Notes under the pieces: generated by a model
Databases searched by the model: none
Told to the model about the DNA's origin: nothing
What the model saw: the letters and a program-made list of their open reading frames with translations, nothing else
Translations under genes and position numbers: made by a program
Shown here: in pieces, positions 63,235-64,000 of the stretch
Numbering within the stretch: the stretch's first letter is position 1
Layout: each line of letters begins with the position of its first letter
Assembly (NCBI GenBank): GCA_009746045.1
Contig: RPFO01000082.1
Span: forward strand, 3,760,542-3,824,541
Length of the DNA stretch: 64,000 nt
Direction of reading: 5' to 3'
DNA from: Mesostigma viride
Taxonomy: Eukaryota > Streptophyta > Mesostigmatophyceae > Mesostigmatales > Mesostigmataceae

Positions 63235-64000
63235 AATGCTTTTTTTTCCCCCCGTGTCATCTTTAAAGCAGTGCCGTGGAGGGCCTGGACGTCCGTGCAA
63301 CAGCTGTCCAATCTTTGTGGGATACGATGTGCCTATGAATACCGTCAATTCGCTAATGTGCCTATTGCCAACTGTGGCTGATGTTGCCTGATTGATTGAA
63401 TCTCAGGGGCCGCAAGGTAGGTGCAGAGGCTTATTAGTGCCAATTCAGTGCTGACATGAAGGCCCGCTGTGGTATGGGACTTGGCAGATCTCCTCTTCAG
63501 TCCCTGTGGTGCTCGCTGGTGCAACGGTGGCTGCGGCTGTTCTACGTTTTGATATTACACCATTGCTTGCATTTGTAGAATGCAAAGCAATAATTGACAT
63601 TATTTTTTTATTGACATGCATGATTGATGATGCAGTCCCTAGCGGTGTTGCTTGCAAGACCAAAATGAGTACGGTGGTGCTAGGCTCGCAAAACCAATCA
63701 AATAGTCATGAGTCGGACCAATTGGCCATGCAGACATCATGGAATATTTGAGGCACTAGCTTGTGACGTATGCATGCAGGTCCTGCCTTTCTAGCATATC
63801 CCTGCATGCAGCAATTGCATGCCGCTCCGAGCCGTGGTCCTCTGTGAGCATTAGGTCACAGAATCAAGTGGTTATGTGCTTGGCAAGCTGGGATTTGTGC
63901 TGCGGCTGGCCGTGAGCTACCGGTGATCGGCAGGCGATTTTCAAAGTGGCGCATTCAAATGCATGCAACCAAGCTGGGATTTATGCTGCGGCTGGCCATG
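63235..64000. other. 3' flank of alpha-actinin
   Basis: Presumed 3' UTR and downstream DNA. No gene is recognised. A 30-bp direct repeat (AAGCTGGGATTT.TGCTGCGG) occurs at about 63893 and again at about 63973, running to the window edge. Confidence 0.5.

Overview
This window is nuclear DNA from a eukaryote. It holds parts of three intron-rich protein genes with GT-AG introns, three tRNA genes that each carry an intron, nested transposons and many tandem repeats. The gene content suggests a starch-making photosynthetic protist that also keeps an animal/amoeba-type actin cytoskeleton. One gene is a phosphoglucan, water dikinase (PWD) with a plant-like plastid transit peptide. Another is a full-length canonical alpha-actinin, a family absent from land plants. 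A short TTTAGGG-type (plant/green-algal telomere) tract lies in one intron. A phagotrophic or early-diverging green alga (for example Pyramimonadales) would fit, but glaucophyte or cryptophyte relatives cannot be excluded from sequence alone.

Layout. (1) 1-4290, minus strand: a sialidase-like (Asp-box/BNR) protein gene with a hydrophobic N-terminal region, running off the left edge. (2) 4291-5290: intergenic space between divergent genes. (3) 5291-40785, plus strand: the PWD gene. I reconstructed 25 exons in one consistent reading frame (about 1,247 residues). Intron 19 is 11.7 kb long and almost entirely one 30-bp satellite (24849-35757). (4) 40786-45958: a transposon graveyard. It holds a LINE reverse-transcriptase fragment present as a large inverted repeat. 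The right arm was hit by a 1.73-kb hAT-type non-autonomous element with a perfect 8-bp target duplication, and then by a tRNA-like SINE. (5) 45969-46403, minus strand: three tandem tRNA-Asn(GTT) genes, each with a 27-nt intron. (6) 46913-63234, plus strand: the alpha-actinin gene, 18 exons in one consistent frame (883 residues), with two CH domains, a spectrin-repeat rod and C-terminal EF hands. (7) 63235-64000: 3' flank.

The most striking pattern is not a gene. Across all three protein genes, roughly two dozen exon-intron junctions have one or more short copies ('echoes') of themselves inside the adjoining intron. Each echo carries exon sequence joined to its own splice site. Donor echoes lie downstream of the real donor and acceptor echoes lie upstream of the real acceptor. 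Some echoes occur once, some two to five times, and at least one has grown into a roughly 21-unit, 42-bp minisatellite (60794-61690) in which most units still carry a donor-like GTGAGT or GTGCGT. This looks like a general mutational process acting on splice junctions in this genome, and it produces arrays of decoy splice sites.

The three protein genes have no evident shared pathway. PWD acts in transitory starch phosphorylation, alpha-actinin in actin bundling, and the sialidase-like protein probably in the secretory or surface compartment.
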